This document shows, in pieces, positions 26,539 through 35,279 of a DNA stretch of 64,000 nucleotides (position 1 is the stretch's first letter; the number at the start of each line of letters is the position of its first letter). The DNA comes from an uncultured Opitutaceae bacterium. GTDB taxonomy: Bacteria > Verrucomicrobiota > Verrucomicrobiia > Opitutales > Opitutaceae. Location: contig CAIOZY010000013.1 of assembly GCA_903862935.1 (NCBI GenBank), positions 207,287-271,286 of the forward strand, read 5' to 3'. Made by a program: the position numbers and the translations under genes. Under the pieces are notes generated by a model, which was not told the origin of the DNA, made no database searches, and saw only the letters and a program-made list of their open reading frames with translations.

Positions 26539-27999
26539 TCAGACGTAGCCCAGTCCCAGGGGCGCATCGAGTTCATCGGGCGCCATCATGCCGCGCAAAT
26601 ACCTCAGCACGTCCGCCGCCGTGTAAGACTCCTCCCCGTTGCGAACGAGTCGCGCCAGATCGGCCACCTCGTTGCCCGCCGTCACCAGTGCCGCCTCGAT
26701 CCAGCCGGCGCGCATCTGCCCAAGGCCGACCGTAGCCGCGAGCCCGTTGCACAGGCATTTGCGCCCCACCGTGTCGGCGGCGTCCCCGCCTTTTCTCACG
26801 TAGTCGTCGACCGGCTCGCTCGGGCATCGGTAGCCGAGGCTCCCGCTGCATTTCCGATAGAGTTCCCGCAGGTAACCCAGATCGCAGATTCTCTCCCTCG
26901 CCAAGTACACGGCAGACTCCGAGAGCGTGTTGGCCAGTTCGAGCACCTTGAACGGAAAGCCCGTCGGCGAGGCGACCGGGTCGGTGAAAACGCGGATGGA
27001 ACCGGCGCGGCTCGCACGAATTGCCTCGCGCTTAATCTCCGGCGCGATGCCCGACTCCTTGCAAAACGCGAACGCAGTGCCGACCTGAATGCCCGCGGCC
27101 CCGAGACTCAGCGCCTCCGCCAGTTTCTCCGGCCGTCCGTACGATCCCGCCATCCAAAACGGCAGACCGAGTTCCTGGATCTTCTTCAGATCGGGCACAT
27201 CACGCGGCCCGTAGATCGGCTCGCCGGCCGCGTCAATTTGCAGCGGCCCGCGGGGCGGCGCGTTGTGGCCACCGGCCAGTGCGCCCTCGACCACGAAACC
27301 GTCCACCCGCCCGTTGGATTTCCTCGCCAGCGTGATTGCCAGCGTCGCTGAGGACACGATCGCCAGAAACGCCGGACGCCGGAGCTTGGGCGCCGCCGCT
27401 CCGAAAAAGGTCCGGGGATCCAGGCTCGAAGTGAACGTCTCGTCGGGCATGGCGCCTGCGACATCAAGTTTCAGCTCCGCCGCGTCGCCCTCTGTCATCC
27501 GGTCAAGAGCGCCCGGGATCGAACGCGGAATGCCGGCGCCCATCAGCACGTAGTCCACGCTGGCCAACATCGCGCCAAACAGCGAGGGGAGCGTGGGGAG
27601 CTGAACCTTCTCAAGTAGGTTAATGCCGACGAGCCCGTCATGCCCCTCCTTCGCGAGAAAAACCTCCACGAAGTTTGCGGCAATCGTCAGTTCCGTAAGC
27701 GCCGCGCTAGGCTGCTGGTTTGGCATCGGCGTCGGCGAAAACGGTTCTCCCGGCGCCTTGCCGGCAGGCACGTAATGCTCGGCGATCAGCCGTTCGGATA
27801 CGCCCGGAATGGGAAAATGCGCGAGAGCGCGGCGCATCTCGCCCGTCTGGTCGCCCGCCTGGAGCCGCCTCGCCAGGATCGTAGCCAGACCCGTGCCCGA
27901 AACGGTACCGAGGTCGCCCAGCAGCGAAACAGCTCGGGCCAGCCTCCAGTCTGAGACCGCAATGCCCATGCCGCCTTGAATGATTACCGGATACCGCAT
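26539..27999 (-). CDS. NAD(P)H-dependent flavin oxidoreductase, nitronate monooxygenase-type
   Basis: A 486-residue FMN enzyme of the nitronate monooxygenase/2-nitropropane dioxygenase superfamily. TIM-barrel features: PVIIQGGMGIAVSDWRLA at the N-terminus, VEGALAGGHNAPPRG (the His-containing FMN loop), LPFWMAGSYGRPEKLAEALS, and AAGIQVGTAFAFCKESG for phosphate binding. It is longer than typical nitronate monooxygenases (about 320-360) because of a C-terminal part (about 365-486) with several cysteines (RKCSGSLGYRCPSEP, GRKCLCNGLAA). That long form resembles the PfaD-like branch. True substrate unknown. Base composition looks slightly less GC-extreme than its neighbours. Confidence 0.8.
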   Translation of the reverse strand: MRYPVIIQGGMGIAVSDWRLARAVSLLGDLGTVSGTGLATILARRLQAGDQTGEMRRALAHFPIPGVSERLIAEHYVPAGKAPGEPFSPTPMPNQQPSAALTELTIAANFVEVFLAKEGHDGLVGINLLEKVQLPTLPSLFGAMLASVDYVLMGAGIPRSIPGALDRMTEGDAAELKLDVAGAMPDETFTSSLDPRTFFGAAAPKLRRPAFLAIVSSATLAITLARKSNGRVDGFVVEGALAGGHNAPPRGPLQIDAAGEPIYGPRDVPDLKKIQELGLPFWMAGSYGRPEKLAEALSLGAAGIQVGTAFAFCKESGIAPEIKREAIRASRAGSIRVFTDPVASPTGFPFKVLELANTLSESAVYLARERICDLGYLRELYRKCSGSLGYRCPSEPVDDYVRKGGDAADTVGRKCLCNGLAATVGLGQMRAGWIEAALVTAGNEVADLARLVRNGEESYTAADVLRYLRGMMAPDELDAPLGLGYV

Positions 28000-28492
28000 G
28001 AAAAGAGTCCGTGCCAGTTAGACTAGGGGACCGGCCTTGGCGATCAAATTGGTTCGGGTCGGGGCACCGAGCCCGGCGGCTTCCGGCGAGGGGATCCTAG
28101 TTTCCCGGAACAAAACAAGTTCAATTAGGCGGCCACCGATCCATCGGTTTCGCTGTTGCCTCGCGAGCGCAATGTGGAGCGCCGAGGCATGCTGGATAGA
28201 CCCAATTGCGGGGCAATCCTCCGGAGCAGCGTTCTATAGCTACACCAAAGCGGCGCTATAGATCTTTCCATCGCAGGCTCTTGTCCCACCAAACAGCTCC
28301 AAACACCTTCTGTTGCTCTGGGATGAGGCCAATAATCTTGAAATCAGACGCGCCGCCGCGGCTCCGGAGAAGTGGATGTGCTCTTTTGTAACTATGATGG
28401 CCGCTGAGACCCAAGGGCAGTCTTCCGCCAAGCCGCAACCATAAGGGATTGTGTCCGGCCCAGGTCTGGTTCATGAGTTGCGCTGATAATCC
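28000..28492. other. Intergenic stretch with lower GC and short inverted repeats; no convincing gene
   Basis: About 490 bp with clearly lower GC than the rest of the window. Short open frames exist on both strands but none has a recognisable domain or a good start. Two small palindromes are visible: CCGAT-CC-ATCGG at 28136-28147 and CTATAGC (28234-28240) paired with GCTATAG (28255-28261). It may be the eroded remains of a gene. Confidence 0.4.
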
Positions 28493-28666
28493 ATGTCAAA
28501 CACTACCAATCAGAACAGCCCAGCCCAGAAAAAGTGCGGTTGCGGCAAAACCAAGAATTCGCAGGGCTACTGCGACGGCTCGCATGCCCAGCCCGCGCGC
28601 AAGAAATGCGGTTGCGGCAAGACCAAGGACCCGCAGGGCTTCTGCGACGGCTCGCACGCCAAGTAG
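28493..28666 (+). CDS. Small tandem CDGSH iron-sulfur protein
   Basis: A 57-residue protein made of two near-identical modules, KKCGCGKTKNSQGYCDGSH (about residues 13-31) and KKCGCGKTKDPQGFCDGSH (about 37-55). Each contains the C-x-C ... CDGSH pattern of the CDGSH/mitoNEET family, which holds a [2Fe-2S] cluster by three Cys and one His. The spacing between the second and third Cys is nine residues, one more than in mitoNEET. No membrane anchor is present, so it is probably a soluble cytoplasmic electron-transfer or iron-sulfur protein. A strong terminator follows. ATG at 28493. Confidence 0.8.
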   Translation: MSNTTNQNSPAQKKCGCGKTKNSQGYCDGSHAQPARKKCGCGKTKDPQGFCDGSHAK

Positions 28667-28704
28667 GCAGTTACGCCCCGCCAAGGGCCCGGCCCCATTC
28701 ATCC

Positions 28705-28734
28705 AAGCGCACCGTCACCGGTGCGCTTTTTTTT
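28705..28734 (+). terminator. Rho-independent terminator after the CDGSH gene
   Basis: AAGCGCACCG and CGGTGCGCTT pair over 10 bp around a TCAC loop, and the stem runs into eight consecutive T residues. It lies 38 bp after the CDGSH stop. It is the only textbook intrinsic terminator noticed in the window. Confidence 0.9.
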
Positions 28735-29021
28735 CGGCCTGAGCTCCCGCACGGTCCCCAAGGCTTTCGCATATTTGACCGGAGCTGTCGCCTCTCGCGC
28801 GCTCACCTTTGGGCTCACCGCATCGGGCTACGCCAGCAGGATATCTGGGCGACCCACCGCTAGGCAAAGATCGCTTCTGCCCTTGGATGCGGGGCTACTA
28901 AGGGTCTAACGATTGGGAACGAGATACCCCCGTTGGACACCTGGCACCTGGGTCGCTGAGCGCAGACGTGTGAACCGAACGGTCTAGCGCGCCCTGGCCG
29001 CACACCTCTTTTCGGGCGATA
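28735..29021. other. Gap between the terminator and tRNA-Val; nothing recognised
   Basis: Roughly 290 bp without a supported gene. Short frames are present but look random. It adjoins the 3' end of the tRNA-Val gene, a common integration point, but no duplicate of the tRNA 3' end or integrase gene was seen. Confidence 0.4.
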
Positions 29022-29095
29022 TGGACGCCGAGGGACTCGAACCCCCGACCCCCTCCGTGTAAAGGAGATGCTCTAACCAACTGAGCTAGGCGTCC
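29022..29095 (-). tRNA. tRNA-Val (anticodon TAC)
   Basis: Read on the minus strand, GGACGCC (acceptor) pairs with GGCGTCC at the 3' end. The D arm is GCTC...GAGC. The anticodon stem TCTCC/GGAGG closes the loop TTTACAC with anticodon TAC, and the T loop is TTCGAGT. The discriminator is A and CCA is not encoded. The asd gene lies just upstream on the same strand, ending 18 bp before the tRNA 5' end. Confidence 0.97.
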
Positions 29096-29113
29096 GTAAA
29101 AAATCGCGACCGG

Positions 29114-30151
29114 TCACCGGTTCCTCGGCTTGAGGAGGCCTTCCCGGATCATGAGTTCGGCGTTCTGAATCGCATTGAGGGCGGCGCCCTTCCAGAGGTT
29201 GTCGCCACTCACCCACAGGGACAGGCCGTTTTCAAAGGCCGTGTCGATCCGGATGCGCCCCACCCCGCACTTCACCTTCTCGCTGAAGTCGAGCGGAGTC
29301 GGATACTTCCGGCCCGCCGGATCGTCGACCAGAACAGCTCCCGGGAATGCGGCGATTGCGGCGCGTGCCGCATCGACGCTGACAGGGCGCTCGAATTCGG
29401 CGTTGATTGCCATCGAGTGGGCCCGCACGACCGGGACCCGAACGCAGGTGGCCGAGACCTTCAGCTGCGGCAGTCCCATGATCTTGCGGCTCTCCTGCAT
29501 CATCTTGGACTCCTCGCCCGTGTAGCCGTCGGAGCCGAAACTGTCGACCTGCGGGATCACATTGAAGGCGATCTGGTAGGGGTAGATCTTCTTCTCGATC
29601 GGGGCCCCCTTGGCGTGCGCCTGGACCTGGGCCTCGAGTTCGCGCACCGCGGCCGCCCCGCTTCCGGAGACCGACTGGTAGGTGGCGACAAAGTAGCGCT
29701 TGAGCCCGAACCTCTGGTGGAGCGGCCACAGGGCCATGAGCGCCACAGCGGTCGAGCAGTTCGGATTTGCGACAATCCCTTGGTGCGTCCGCAGGGCCTG
29801 CGGGTTGATCTCAGGGATCACCAGCGGGACGGTGGGCTCCATCCTCAGGGCCGAACTCTTGTCGATCACGAGGCAGCCGGCCTTCACGGCGTCGGGCGCG
29901 AGGGCCCGGGTGACCGAGCCTCCGGCCGCGAAGAAAACCACATCGAGCCCCGCGAAGGCACCCAGCTTTGCCTCCACCACCGCGTAGGTGTGGCCCGCGC
30001 ACGCCACGGTCGACCCGGCCGAGCGGGCCGAGGCGAATAGCCGCAGCTCCCGCAACGGGAACTGCCGCTCGTGGAGCAGGCGCATCACTTCATGGCCGGC
30101 AGCGCCGGTCGCCCCGACGATGCCGACGGAGAATGAGGGTGTGGTGCTCAT
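29114..30151 (-). CDS. asd: Aspartate-semialdehyde dehydrogenase
   Basis: NADPH-dependent reduction of aspartyl phosphate, the branch point to lysine/diaminopimelate, threonine and methionine. The 345-residue protein has the Rossmann start VGIVGATGAAGHEVMRLLHE, FFAAGGSVTRALAP, the active-site cysteine in VANPNCSTAVALMALWPLH, and RVPVVRAHSMAINAEF with the catalytic His. Length and motifs fit the Gram-positive/verrucomicrobial type of ASADH rather than the longer proteobacterial one. Starts at ATG 30151. Confidence 0.96.
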   Translation of the reverse strand: MSTTPSFSVGIVGATGAAGHEVMRLLHERQFPLRELRLFASARSAGSTVACAGHTYAVVEAKLGAFAGLDVVFFAAGGSVTRALAPDAVKAGCLVIDKSSALRMEPTVPLVIPEINPQALRTHQGIVANPNCSTAVALMALWPLHQRFGLKRYFVATYQSVSGSGAAAVRELEAQVQAHAKGAPIEKKIYPYQIAFNVIPQVDSFGSDGYTGEESKMMQESRKIMGLPQLKVSATCVRVPVVRAHSMAINAEFERPVSVDAARAAIAAFPGAVLVDDPAGRKYPTPLDFSEKVKCGVGRIRIDTAFENGLSLWVSGDNLWKGAALNAIQNAELMIREGLLKPRNR

Positions 30152-30275
30152 GGAGAAAGGTCCCTAGAGAGGGACCGCAGACTGAACACAGTCCCGGAGC
30201 GAGGGGCAAGCCAACAGATGGAGCCTCTTGCCATGAAGGGCCTTACAAGCCGGGTACACCGGGTCGAAAATGCCC

Positions 30276-32507
30276 TCAGGCGTTCTTTCCGAACAGGAGC
30301 CTCAACGAGTTCAGGCAGACGATGACCGTGCTGCCCTCGTGGGCGCCCACGCCGATGGCAAGGGGCACCGCGCCAAACGCGGTCGCAATCACCATGACGA
30401 CCACGACCCCCAGCGAGATCGCGAGATTCATGCGGATGACGGAGCGGGCCCGCCGGCTCAGGCGCTGGGCGGAGATGAAGTTCTCGATCCGGTCGTGCAT
30501 CAGGATCACCTCTGCCTGCTCGAGGGCGGCATCGCTTCCCCGGGCTCCCATGGCGACACCGACGTCGGCGGCCGCAAGGCACGGGGCGTCGTTCACGCCG
30601 TCCCCGACCATGGCCACCGTGTGGCCGGCCTCCTTAAGCCCCTGAATCGCCCTGACCTTGTCCTCGGGCGAAAGCCCGGATCGGACCTCGTCCAGCCCCA
30701 GTTCCACGGCCACGGCCTCCGCGGCATGCCGGCGGTCGCCGGTGAGCATGATGGTCTTCACCCCCGCGGTTTTCAGCCTGCGAAGGACCGCGCGGGACTC
30801 GGCCCTGATCTCGTCTTTGAGGAGAATACGCCCCACCAAATCCCGCCCGATCACCCACACCTCGCTCAGTTCCGGCGAGGCCGGCGGAAGCGCGCGGGCC
30901 CACTCGGCGAGGGGGCCCACCTCGAGGAGCTCGCGCCGGCCGAGCATCAGGGTCGCCCCGTCGAGCCTGCCCTTCACCCCCTGGCCCGTCAGCGACTGGA
31001 ACTCCTCGATCTCGATCGGCTTCACCGCCGACGCCTTAGCATGGCGCACGATCGCCCGGGCGATCGGGTGCTGGGACTTCATCTCCAGGGCGTAGGCAAG
31101 CTCCAGAATCTGGGGCTCGCGGCCCGCGGGGAAACTCTCGCAGCCGACGACCGCCAGTTCTCCGGTGGTGAGGGTCCCCGTCTTGTCGAGGGCGACCGCG
31201 TCCACCTCTGCCAGTTTTTCGATCGCCGCCCCTCCGCGGAACAAGACCCCGTGGCGGGCGCCCCAGGCGATCGCAGCCAGGATCGCCGAGGGGATCGAAA
31301 GCACCAGGGCGCAGGGGCTTGCCACCACCATGAGGGTCATCGCCCGGTAGAAGGCGGAGCGCACCCCCGGGGCGTTCTCGAAAGCGGGAAGCCCCAGGCC
31401 GAGCCACCAGAACAGGAACATCGCGGTGGCCCCTCCGAAGACCAGGTAGGTGTAGCCTGTGCCGAAGCGGTCGGTGAAGCGCTCGCTCGGGGCCTTCAGT
31501 TTCTGCGCGGTCTGGATCAGCCGGATGATCTTCTGCAGCGTGCTCTCCGAGGGCAGCCGAAGGACCTCAAAATCGACCGCCCCCCACAGGTTGATGGTCC
31601 CGCTGAAGACCGGGTCGCCCGGGTCCTTCGGCACCGGCACGGCCTCCCCGGTCAGAGCCGACTCATCGCTTGCGCTGCGGCCCTTGACGACGGTCCCGTC
31701 GGCCGCGAAGGCCTCCCCCGGCTTGACCCGGACCCGGTTGCCGACTCGAAGCTCCTCGACGGCGACCTCCTGCTCGACCCCGCCGGAGTTCAGGCGGACC
31801 GCGCGCTTGGGCGAGGTCTTCAGTAGGGCGCCGACCTCGCGGTGGGTCCGGTAAAGGGAGTACTCCTCCATGGCTCCGGCGGCCGAGAACAGAAATAGGA
31901 GCAGCACAGCCTCCCCCCAGGCGTCGATGCACACCGCCCCGGCCGCGACCGCGAGCATGAGCAGGTGGATGTCGACCTGGCGCTTCCTCAGGTTCTTCCA
32001 GGTGTCGATCGTCGCATCCCATCCCCCGGCGACAAGTCCGATCCCAAACAGGAGCCGGTACAGCCAGGGGTAGCCCGAAAGCCCCACCTTGCAGGCGAGC
32101 CCCGCGAGGCCCGCTGCGCCGCATACCGCGGCAAAAATCGCCAGCGATCGCCACTCCTCCTCCTCGGCCGTGGGCTCCGCCTTCAACTCCGGCCACTCCA
32201 TCTCCCTCCACAGCCACAATTTCTCGGCCGTCTCGCAGCTCTGCCGCCCGAGAACGACGGCGCGCCCCTGCGTCTTCAGCGAATAGCCGGCTGGGGCCGC
32301 GTGCTGCGCTCCCAATTTCTCCTCGATCGCAGCAATCGTCGCGGCGAGTCGGCTCTCGAGGTCCCCCAGCTCAACCCGGCCCATCGTCGCAAACTCCAGT
32401 TTCCGCGCCGCCGGATCGATCCGCACGGCGGTAACCGCGGGCTGCTCGCGAAGGAATTTCGCGAGCTCCTCGGCCCAGTTGGATGCGGTGCTGGAGGGTT
32501 TGCTCAT
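30276..32507 (-). CDS. P1B-4-type metal-transporting ATPase (Co2+/Fe2+/Zn2+ efflux)
   Basis: A 743-residue heavy-metal ATPase that exports transition metals from the cytoplasm. TGEAVPVP (actuator), DKTGTLT with phosphorylated D441, the HP motif in KSQHPIARAI, and GDGVNDAPCLAAADVG are all present. The membrane metal site is SPC (397-399) rather than CPC, and the last helix has HEGST (about 723-727), close to the HEGGT of subgroup P1B-4 (CoaT/PfeT/CtpD), which handles Co2+ or Fe2+. A 110-residue N-terminal domain has a metal-binding-domain-like pattern but no CxxC. The metal is inferred from subgroup motifs. Confidence 0.9.
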   Translation of the reverse strand: MSKPSSTASNWAEELAKFLREQPAVTAVRIDPAARKLEFATMGRVELGDLESRLAATIAAIEEKLGAQHAAPAGYSLKTQGRAVVLGRQSCETAEKLWLWREMEWPELKAEPTAEEEEWRSLAIFAAVCGAAGLAGLACKVGLSGYPWLYRLLFGIGLVAGGWDATIDTWKNLRKRQVDIHLLMLAVAAGAVCIDAWGEAVLLLFLFSAAGAMEEYSLYRTHREVGALLKTSPKRAVRLNSGGVEQEVAVEELRVGNRVRVKPGEAFAADGTVVKGRSASDESALTGEAVPVPKDPGDPVFSGTINLWGAVDFEVLRLPSESTLQKIIRLIQTAQKLKAPSERFTDRFGTGYTYLVFGGATAMFLFWWLGLGLPAFENAPGVRSAFYRAMTLMVVASPCALVLSIPSAILAAIAWGARHGVLFRGGAAIEKLAEVDAVALDKTGTLTTGELAVVGCESFPAGREPQILELAYALEMKSQHPIARAIVRHAKASAVKPIEIEEFQSLTGQGVKGRLDGATLMLGRRELLEVGPLAEWARALPPASPELSEVWVIGRDLVGRILLKDEIRAESRAVLRRLKTAGVKTIMLTGDRRHAAEAVAVELGLDEVRSGLSPEDKVRAIQGLKEAGHTVAMVGDGVNDAPCLAAADVGVAMGARGSDAALEQAEVILMHDRIENFISAQRLSRRARSVIRMNLAISLGVVVVMVIATAFGAVPLAIGVGAHEGSTVIVCLNSLRLLFGKNA

Positions 32508-32605
32508 GGTTGGCGGGTCCGGCCTTGGAGACGGTGGGGACTACCTGGGCCCCCGGCAAATTCAATTGCGCGCCGCCGCCCACGATTCATTGCTTTATCG
32601 AACCG

Positions 32606-34678
32606 ATGATTGGCCTAAACGAAGACTCCGGCACCCCCGCGGTGGTAACCCGCGCCCCGGAGCTTTCGGCCCGGGCCTTCTCGGAGGGCGGCTGGCTCCA
32701 GGACGGGCTCGCCCTGGAGCACAGGCCGGAGCAGGAGCAGATGGCCCGCGCTGCGGCCGGGGCCTTCCGCGACGACCTTTCCCTGCTCTTCGAGGCCGGG
32801 ACCGGGGTCGGCAAGTCGCTGGCCTACCTGGTTCCGGGGATCATCGCCGCGGTGGACCGCAAGCGGCAGCTGCTGGTGTCCACCCACACGATCTCCCTCC
32901 AGGAGCAGATCCACTCCAAGGACCTGCCCTTGTGCCGGAGGTTCTTCTCAGCCGCGCCGGAACTGGCCCCTTACGCCTCCTTCAAGTCCGCCGTCCTCGT
33001 CGGCAAGTCCAACTACCTGTGCACGACCCGGCTCGCGAACGCGCTGGCCGAGCGCGGTGCCCTTTTTGCCGACGACGACTACGTGGAAGTGCAGCGGATA
33101 GCGACCTGGGCGGCGGAGACCCAGACCGGGCTCCGGCACGACCTCCACCCCCCACCCCGCCCCGAGGTCTGGGAGGCCGTCAGCGCGGACTCCTCGGCCT
33201 GCTCCCGCAAGCACTGCGACTGCGAGAAGTGCTTCTACCAGCGGGCCCGCTCCCGCCTCCGTAGCGCGGACGTCATCATCGTGAACCACGCGCTTCTCTT
33301 TGCGCTGATCAGCGCCGGGGGCGCCCAGGCCGACGGGGCCCCGGAGGGGGCGCGCGGCGTCCTCTTCCCCGAGGACTTTGTCGTCATCGACGAGGCGCAC
33401 ACGGTGCCGGAGGTCGCGACCGCCCACTTCGGGCTGTCCCTCAGCAGCTACGGGGTCGAGCGGACCCTGAAGCACCTCCACAACCCGAGGACCCGGCGGG
33501 GGCTCCTGCGCCGGCGCGGCGGGCCCGAGGCCGCCTCCCATGTGGCGGCTGCCCTCGATGCGTCCGCCCGGTTCTTTGGTTCGGTGGAGGCGGCCCTGCT
33601 CACCCCGCGGGCCATCGTTCGGCTGCGCTCGGCCGATCCGGTCGCGCCCGTCCTGGACGGCCCCCTGGAGGCCCTGCAGCGCCTGGTCGCCCGGATCGCC
33701 GACCACCTGGAGGACGGGAGCGAGCGGGACGAACTCCTGGAGCAGCGCACCCGGATCCGGGGGATCCAGGCCGGGCTCACCGAATGGCTCACCCTGGGGA
33801 ACCCCGACCACGTCTACTGGGCCGAGCGCGGCGGGCGGCGGCAGACGACAATCACGCTGCGAAGCGCCCCGGTCGACGTCGCCCCGGAACTGAAGCGCCA
33901 CCTCTTCGGCCGCGGGGTCTCGGTCCTTTGCACGAGCGCAAGCCTGGCGATCGGGGGCGAGATGGCCCCGTTTGCCGCCCGGATCGGGGCCGGCGACGCC
34001 CGCTCCGCGATCGTCCACTCCCCGTTCGACTTCGAGCGCCAGATGCGGGTCTTTGTAGCCTCCGACGTCCCGCTGCCCTCGCCCCAGGAGGCCCGCCTGG
34101 CCCTGGACACGCTGGCCGACTACATTACTTTCTGCACCCTGCGCGTGGGCGGAGGCTCCCTGGTTTTGTTCACCAGCCACAGCGACCTGCGCGCGGTCGC
34201 CGCCGCCGTAGAGCCGGCCCTGCGCGAGGCCGGCCGGCCGCTCCTCATGCAGGGCGAGGGCGGGTCCCGGACCGAGCTGACGCGCAAGATGCGCTCCCTG
34301 GGCAACGCAGTCCTTTTTGGCACCGACAGTTTCTGGACTGGGGTTGATGTCCCCGGCCGGGCCCTCTCGCAGGTGATCGTCACCCGGCTGCCCTTCGATC
34401 CCCCGGACCACCCCGTCGTCGAGGCCCAAGCCGACCGGATCCGCGAGCGCGGAGGAAACCCGTTTAACGAACTCACGCTGCCGGACGCCCTGGTCAAGTT
34501 CCGCCAGGGAGTCGGCCGCCTGATCCGGACCCAGGAGGACCGCGGCGTCATCACGATCCTCGACTCGCGGATCCTCGCCAAGGCCTACGGCAGGCTCTTC
34601 ATCGAGTCGCTCCCCCAGCCGGAGTTCACGCGGATCACCCGCGAGAACCGGGAGAGCGAATTCAACCCCTTCCGGTGA
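32606..34678 (+). CDS. dinG: DinG/XPD-like ATP-dependent DNA helicase
   Basis: A 690-residue superfamily 2 helicase of the XPD/DinG type, acting 5' to 3' on damaged or structured DNA. Walker A GTGVGKS (65-71), VIDEAHTVPEV (DEAH box), GTDSFWTGVDVPGRALSQVI and KFRQGVGRLIRTQEDRGV (motif VI) are visible. Four cysteines suited to the iron-sulfur cluster occur between motifs: one in KSNYLC and three or more in ACSRKHCDCEKCF. It starts at ATG 32606; the longer frame back to 32483 overlaps the divergent ATPase promoter region and is not conserved-looking. Confidence 0.92.
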   Translation: MIGLNEDSGTPAVVTRAPELSARAFSEGGWLQDGLALEHRPEQEQMARAAAGAFRDDLSLLFEAGTGVGKSLAYLVPGIIAAVDRKRQLLVSTHTISLQEQIHSKDLPLCRRFFSAAPELAPYASFKSAVLVGKSNYLCTTRLANALAERGALFADDDYVEVQRIATWAAETQTGLRHDLHPPPRPEVWEAVSADSSACSRKHCDCEKCFYQRARSRLRSADVIIVNHALLFALISAGGAQADGAPEGARGVLFPEDFVVIDEAHTVPEVATAHFGLSLSSYGVERTLKHLHNPRTRRGLLRRRGGPEAASHVAAALDASARFFGSVEAALLTPRAIVRLRSADPVAPVLDGPLEALQRLVARIADHLEDGSERDELLEQRTRIRGIQAGLTEWLTLGNPDHVYWAERGGRRQTTITLRSAPVDVAPELKRHLFGRGVSVLCTSASLAIGGEMAPFAARIGAGDARSAIVHSPFDFERQMRVFVASDVPLPSPQEARLALDTLADYITFCTLRVGGGSLVLFTSHSDLRAVAAAVEPALREAGRPLLMQGEGGSRTELTRKMRSLGNAVLFGTDSFWTGVDVPGRALSQVIVTRLPFDPPDHPVVEAQADRIRERGGNPFNELTLPDALVKFRQGVGRLIRTQEDRGVITILDSRILAKAYGRLFIESLPQPEFTRITRENRESEFNPFR

Positions 34679-34739
34679 GTCCCCGGAATTGGGCCTTGCC
34701 GCCGGCAGGGCCGGCGGCTTGGCTCGCCCCCTCCATTCC

Positions 34740-35264
34740 ATGAGCACTCCCGCACCCGCAGCCGAACACGCCGTCCTGAAGACCAGCTACGGCGAGATGA
34801 CGATCGCCTTCTGGCCCGACGTGGCCCCCAAGACCGTCGAGAACTTCAAGAAGCTGGCCCGCTCGGGCTTCTACGACGGGACGGCCTTCCACCGGATCAT
34901 CAAGGGCTTCATGATCCAGGGCGGCTGCCCGAACACCCGGGGCGGCGGCTCCGGGGTCCCCGGCACCGGCGGCCCCGGCTACCAGATCAAGGCCGAGTTC
35001 AACTCGAAGTCGCACGTGCGCGGCGTGATCTCGATGGCCCGCTCCGCCCATCCCGACTCCGCAGGAAGCCAGTTTTTCATCTGCCACGGGGCCGCCAAGT
35101 TCCTGGACCGCCAGTACACGGCCTTTGGCGAATTGGTCGCCGGGGACGATGTCCTCGAGCGGATCGCCGGAGTGCCGACCAAGGGGTCCGGCGGTGAGAA
35201 GAGCACCCCGATCGAGCGGGTCGCCCTCGAGAGAGTCAAGATCGTGCCTGCGGCCGCGAGCTAG
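34740..35264 (+). CDS. Cyclophilin-type peptidyl-prolyl cis-trans isomerase
   Basis: A 174-residue cytoplasmic cyclophilin (no signal peptide) that speeds proline isomerisation. Signature parts: VENFKKLARSGFYDGTAFHR, IIKGFMIQGGCPNTRGGGSG (catalytic Arg/Phe/Met/Gln region), RSAHPDSAGSQFFICHGAA, and YTAFGELVAGDDVLERIAG. The ATG at 34740 lies 61 bp after the helicase gene on the same strand, so they may share a transcript. A PpiB-like role is likely; client proteins are unknown. Confidence 0.93.
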   Translation: MSTPAPAAEHAVLKTSYGEMTIAFWPDVAPKTVENFKKLARSGFYDGTAFHRIIKGFMIQGGCPNTRGGGSGVPGTGGPGYQIKAEFNSKSHVRGVISMARSAHPDSAGSQFFICHGAAKFLDRQYTAFGELVAGDDVLERIAGVPTKGSGGEKSTPIERVALERVKIVPAAAS

Positions 35265-35279
35265 GGCCCGGCGGTACCG

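Noticed and set aside
32948..34747. A 599-residue open frame opposite the DinG-type helicase
   Set aside because: Low-complexity antisense frame with no motif; the helicase on the + strand has all its motifs.
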